From the NCBI GenBank assembly GCA_028015205.1, contig CM051512.1:22475139-22539138 (forward strand): 64,000 nt of DNA, written 5' to 3'. A program made the translations under genes and the position numbers. Numbering within the stretch: the first letter of the stretch is position 1; the number at the start of each line of letters is the position of its first letter. This document shows, piece after piece, positions 61,905 through 64,000 of this stretch. The notes under the pieces are model-generated. The model was not told the origin of the DNA and made no database searches. It was given only the letters and a program-made list of their open reading frames with translations. Source of the DNA: Mytilisepta virgata (taxonomy: Eukaryota > Mollusca > Bivalvia > Mytilida > Mytilidae).

Positions 61905-62115
61905 ATACAACACTAATATAAATATAGCACTTTATTATGGTTAAAAGCAATACATATAATAATTAAACATTACATTCACTGAATTTTCAATGAAATATAC
62001 AACACTAATATAAATATAGCACTTCATCATGTTTATTGTGGTTCTAAAATGAATATAGCACTTTATTATGGTTCTAAAATAAATATAGAACTTTATTATG
62101 GTTTAAAGTAATCAA
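61905..62115. repeat. tandem repeats 3' of the MULE derivative
   Basis: GAAATATACAACACTAATAT occurs twice about 90 bp apart, and AATATAGCACTTTATTATGG-type units of about 35 bp are repeated from 62030. These adjoin the transposase remnant and may be part of the same element. Confidence 0.6.
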
Positions 62116-62204
62116 TATAATAATTACAAATTATATTCACATATAGTTACATTTATACATATATACATTTGAAATGAAGTGTCTATTTCACAAATACGAA
62201 ACGT

Positions 62205-62723
62205 TTAACCAAGGTGAAGAAGCTGTGATACATCGTCAACGTAGGTCATCAAGTCGATGGTGTTGTTGGTGAGTCTGTCTTTGAGTATAGTAAGGCGGTT
62301 GTCGATGCGTCTGTACTTCTGTGGTCGTGGTCTCTGGGATCCTCCGGTTTGCAGTTGGATTCTGTTGATTGCGTACAGTTGTTGACTTTTACCGGGTAGA
62401 AGAGCGTAGACGACGGGTTGCATGAGTCCATCAGTTTGTGTGTGTATTGTGTAGATCTGGTGGAAGATGGCTGGGCAGGTGTAGAAGGTTCCGTCGCAGT
62501 ATATTGATGCATGATCACCCGGGTGGTTATGTTGCTGCTGTCCAAATCCTGTGATCATGTTATCTCTGGTGTTGATGGTAGCTGGGCAGTCGCTAATAGT
62601 ACATCTCCAGTAGGTACGGTCTTGTTTGTTGAGTTTTACTCTGTATAAGAAACCATTGTGTGCAAGGTTGTTTCTTCCCAGTCTGTTCTTAACAAATTTG
62701 AAGTTCAGCTGTGCATTCGCCAT
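62205..62723 (-). pseudogene. FLYWCH zinc finger plus MULE transposase remnant, 172 aa
   Basis: Seen: an N-terminal FLYWCH-type zinc finger with GFLYR (24-28), W39, and ligands C41, C46, H65 and H67. Directly after HNHPGD comes a MULE-transposase-like segment, CDGTFYTCPAIFHQIYTIH (76-94), then PVVYALLPGKS. D77 probably corresponds to the first catalytic Asp of the DDE core. The remaining transposase core is absent. The last 30 or so residues (ILKDRLTNNTIDLMTYVDD) resemble the C-terminal tail of such proteins. Normally about 100 residues separate FLYWCH and the DGTF segment, so this looks like an internally deleted, non-catalytic Mutator-like transposase, in frame at both joins. It could be a recent non-autonomous copy or a retained DNA-binding protein. 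ATG at 62723. Confidence 0.7.
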
Positions 62724-62823
62724 GACTTTTGGAATACTGATTTGGAGAATATTATGTCTCCATTTATATATGTTCAGTTAAAGCTTGGATGCTTACATGC
62801 TCACAGAAAATCATAATGAGTAA

Positions 62824-63009
62824 GTGTCAGCTTGGGATGTTCAACACCACCTGACTTTGAGAAGCTTGTATAATTATGTTGATTGCTTATGCTTATCACA
62901 TTGCTTACAAAGCAGAATGCTATCAGTGTCAGCTTGGAGTGTTCAACACCACCTGACTTTGAGAAGCTTGTATAATTATGTTGATTGCTTATGCTTATCA
63001 CATTGCTCA
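62824..63009 (+). repeat. 102-bp tandem duplication 5' of the MULE derivative
   Basis: Two copies begin GTGTCAGCTTGG at 62824 and 62926 and share ACCACCTGACTTTGAGAAGC and TTATGTTGATTGCTTATGC with very few differences. Confidence 0.85.
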
Positions 63010-63300
63010 CATGATCATACTAATAACTAAATAAGAACTCCGAAGGTGTACATGTGATTCTGGCAGATTTTACTTGACTTTGACCTCATTTGCACGGTCC
63101 AGTGACTTGCGTCAATATTTTTCTCCATAAGTTTAAATAATTTGGCGTGTATATGTATTGGATTCAGTCTGATAGATGTTTAGTCTGCTTGGCCTCATTT
63201 TCATGGTCAAGTGGCTTTTATATTAACATTATTATAATGTTGTAATGTTCATGACCACCATCTCACAAATGGCCAACCATTATACAAATACGCATTTTAA

Positions 63301-63583
63301 CAGGGAGCAACCATTTGATTTTTATTGGGGGGGTCTAGGATCAAAATTTTCAAATTTGAAATAAAAAGGCAAGGATTTTTTGCAAAACAAAAGGACAGGA
63401 TCACATTAGGTGTGAAGAAAAAAATGCAGGACCTGTGTCAATCTGGAAAGTTTCGGATTAAATAAAAATAATAATCTAGGCCCCAATAGCGGCCGAAAAA
63501 AAATCAGGACCAAAATTTCGACGAAAAAAATAGGCAGGATCAAACATTTGATCCTAGCCCACCGCCCCTAAATATCAAACTAG
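63301..63583. mobile_element. G/C-run-terminated element, copy 3
   Basis: It starts GGGAGCAACCATTTGATTTT plus a G run, contains TGCAGGACCTGTGTCAATCT, and ends AACATTTGATCCTAGCCCAC. Here the terminal C run is interrupted. Confidence 0.6.
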
Positions 63584-63589
63584 AGGCTC

Positions 63590-64000
63590 TCAAGAGCCTG
63601 TGTCGCTCACCTGTATCTAATGTGATTTTGGAAATTATGTAAAATTATATAATGATTGAGACCAAGATTGGTTTAATTTGACACAGTATTTAAAATTAAA
63701 AACAGGTCATCTTAGTGTAGTCTTACAATAGCTACTGAAGACATCTTATCATTATTATTTTTGAATATGTGGTCAAGTTGTGACCATTCAGAATTTTTTT
63801 TACAATTTTCTGATAGACTTCTAAACATCTTGGATGATGGATCGGCAACAAAGTAACAACACTTGGTCAGCACCTCATAAGGAACATTCATGCTATGTTT
63901 TGTTACATTCCATTCAGTGGTTCTCTAAAAGAAGTCATTTGTATGCATTTCCCATAGGGTCCAATGTTAAACTTAGTCCCCTGCTGGCGGCCATCTTTGA
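63590..64000 (+). repeat. bivalve-type dispersed repeat, cut by window end
   Basis: CAAGAGCCTGTGTCGCTCAC, then AACACTTGGTCAGCACCTCA and CCCCTGCTGGCGGCCATCTT, resemble the unit repeated at 55425-56395 without being identical. It runs off the window. Confidence 0.5.

Noticed and set aside
1..64000. CRISPR array, prokaryotic operons or prophage
   Set aside because: No regularly spaced short repeats, no ribosome-binding-site-led gene strings; split genes and retroelements show eukaryotic nuclear DNA.

Overview
This is AT-rich, repeat-rich eukaryotic nuclear DNA, most likely from a bivalve mollusc and probably a mussel. The evidence is an invertebrate-type multi-exon nuclear gene, two intronless Toll-like receptor genes with the two-cysteine-cluster (protostome) architecture, and many dispersed repeats of kinds I associate with mussel genomes. 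The species call is inference; no search was run.

Layout. (1) About 2.4-10.6 kb, minus strand: a four-exon gene that I assembled by hand from conserved exons and splice sites. It encodes a 158-residue twin CX9C protein matching CMC1, a mitochondrial cytochrome c oxidase assembly factor. A TTAA-flanked miniature transposon lies 48 bp past its stop, and an unidentified candidate 3' terminal exon lies further downstream. (2) About 11-47 kb has no gene I can name. It holds many non-autonomous transposons (TA-, TTA- and TTAA-flanked elements, foldbacks), two tRNA-derived SINE families, tandem repeats and microsatellites. There are candidate orphan exons near 29.5 and 40.0 kb and a GC-rich two-strand open region near 21.5 kb. 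(3) About 47.9-51.5 kb holds retroelement remains: a frameshifted LINE tail, a second LINE tail, tRNA-headed repeats and a Penelope-like reverse transcriptase fragment. (4) About 52.5-60.5 kb, minus strand: two tandem paralogous Toll-like receptor genes, separated by a 164-bp-period tandem repeat and a SINE copy. (5) About 61.4-64.0 kb: a FLYWCH zinc-finger/MULE transposase deletion derivative, with tandem repeats and G/C-run elements.

How the genes relate. The two receptors are recent duplicates: TIR and central cysteine regions are nearly identical while the outer leucine-rich repeats have diverged, as expected for receptors that share a signalling output but differ in ligand surface. CMC1 is an unrelated housekeeping gene. 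The MULE derivative may belong to the same transposon superfamily as a 92-bp foldback with 9-bp target duplications at 1.34 kb. Splice structures, repeat-family names and all homology statements come from reading the sequence and from memory of the families.
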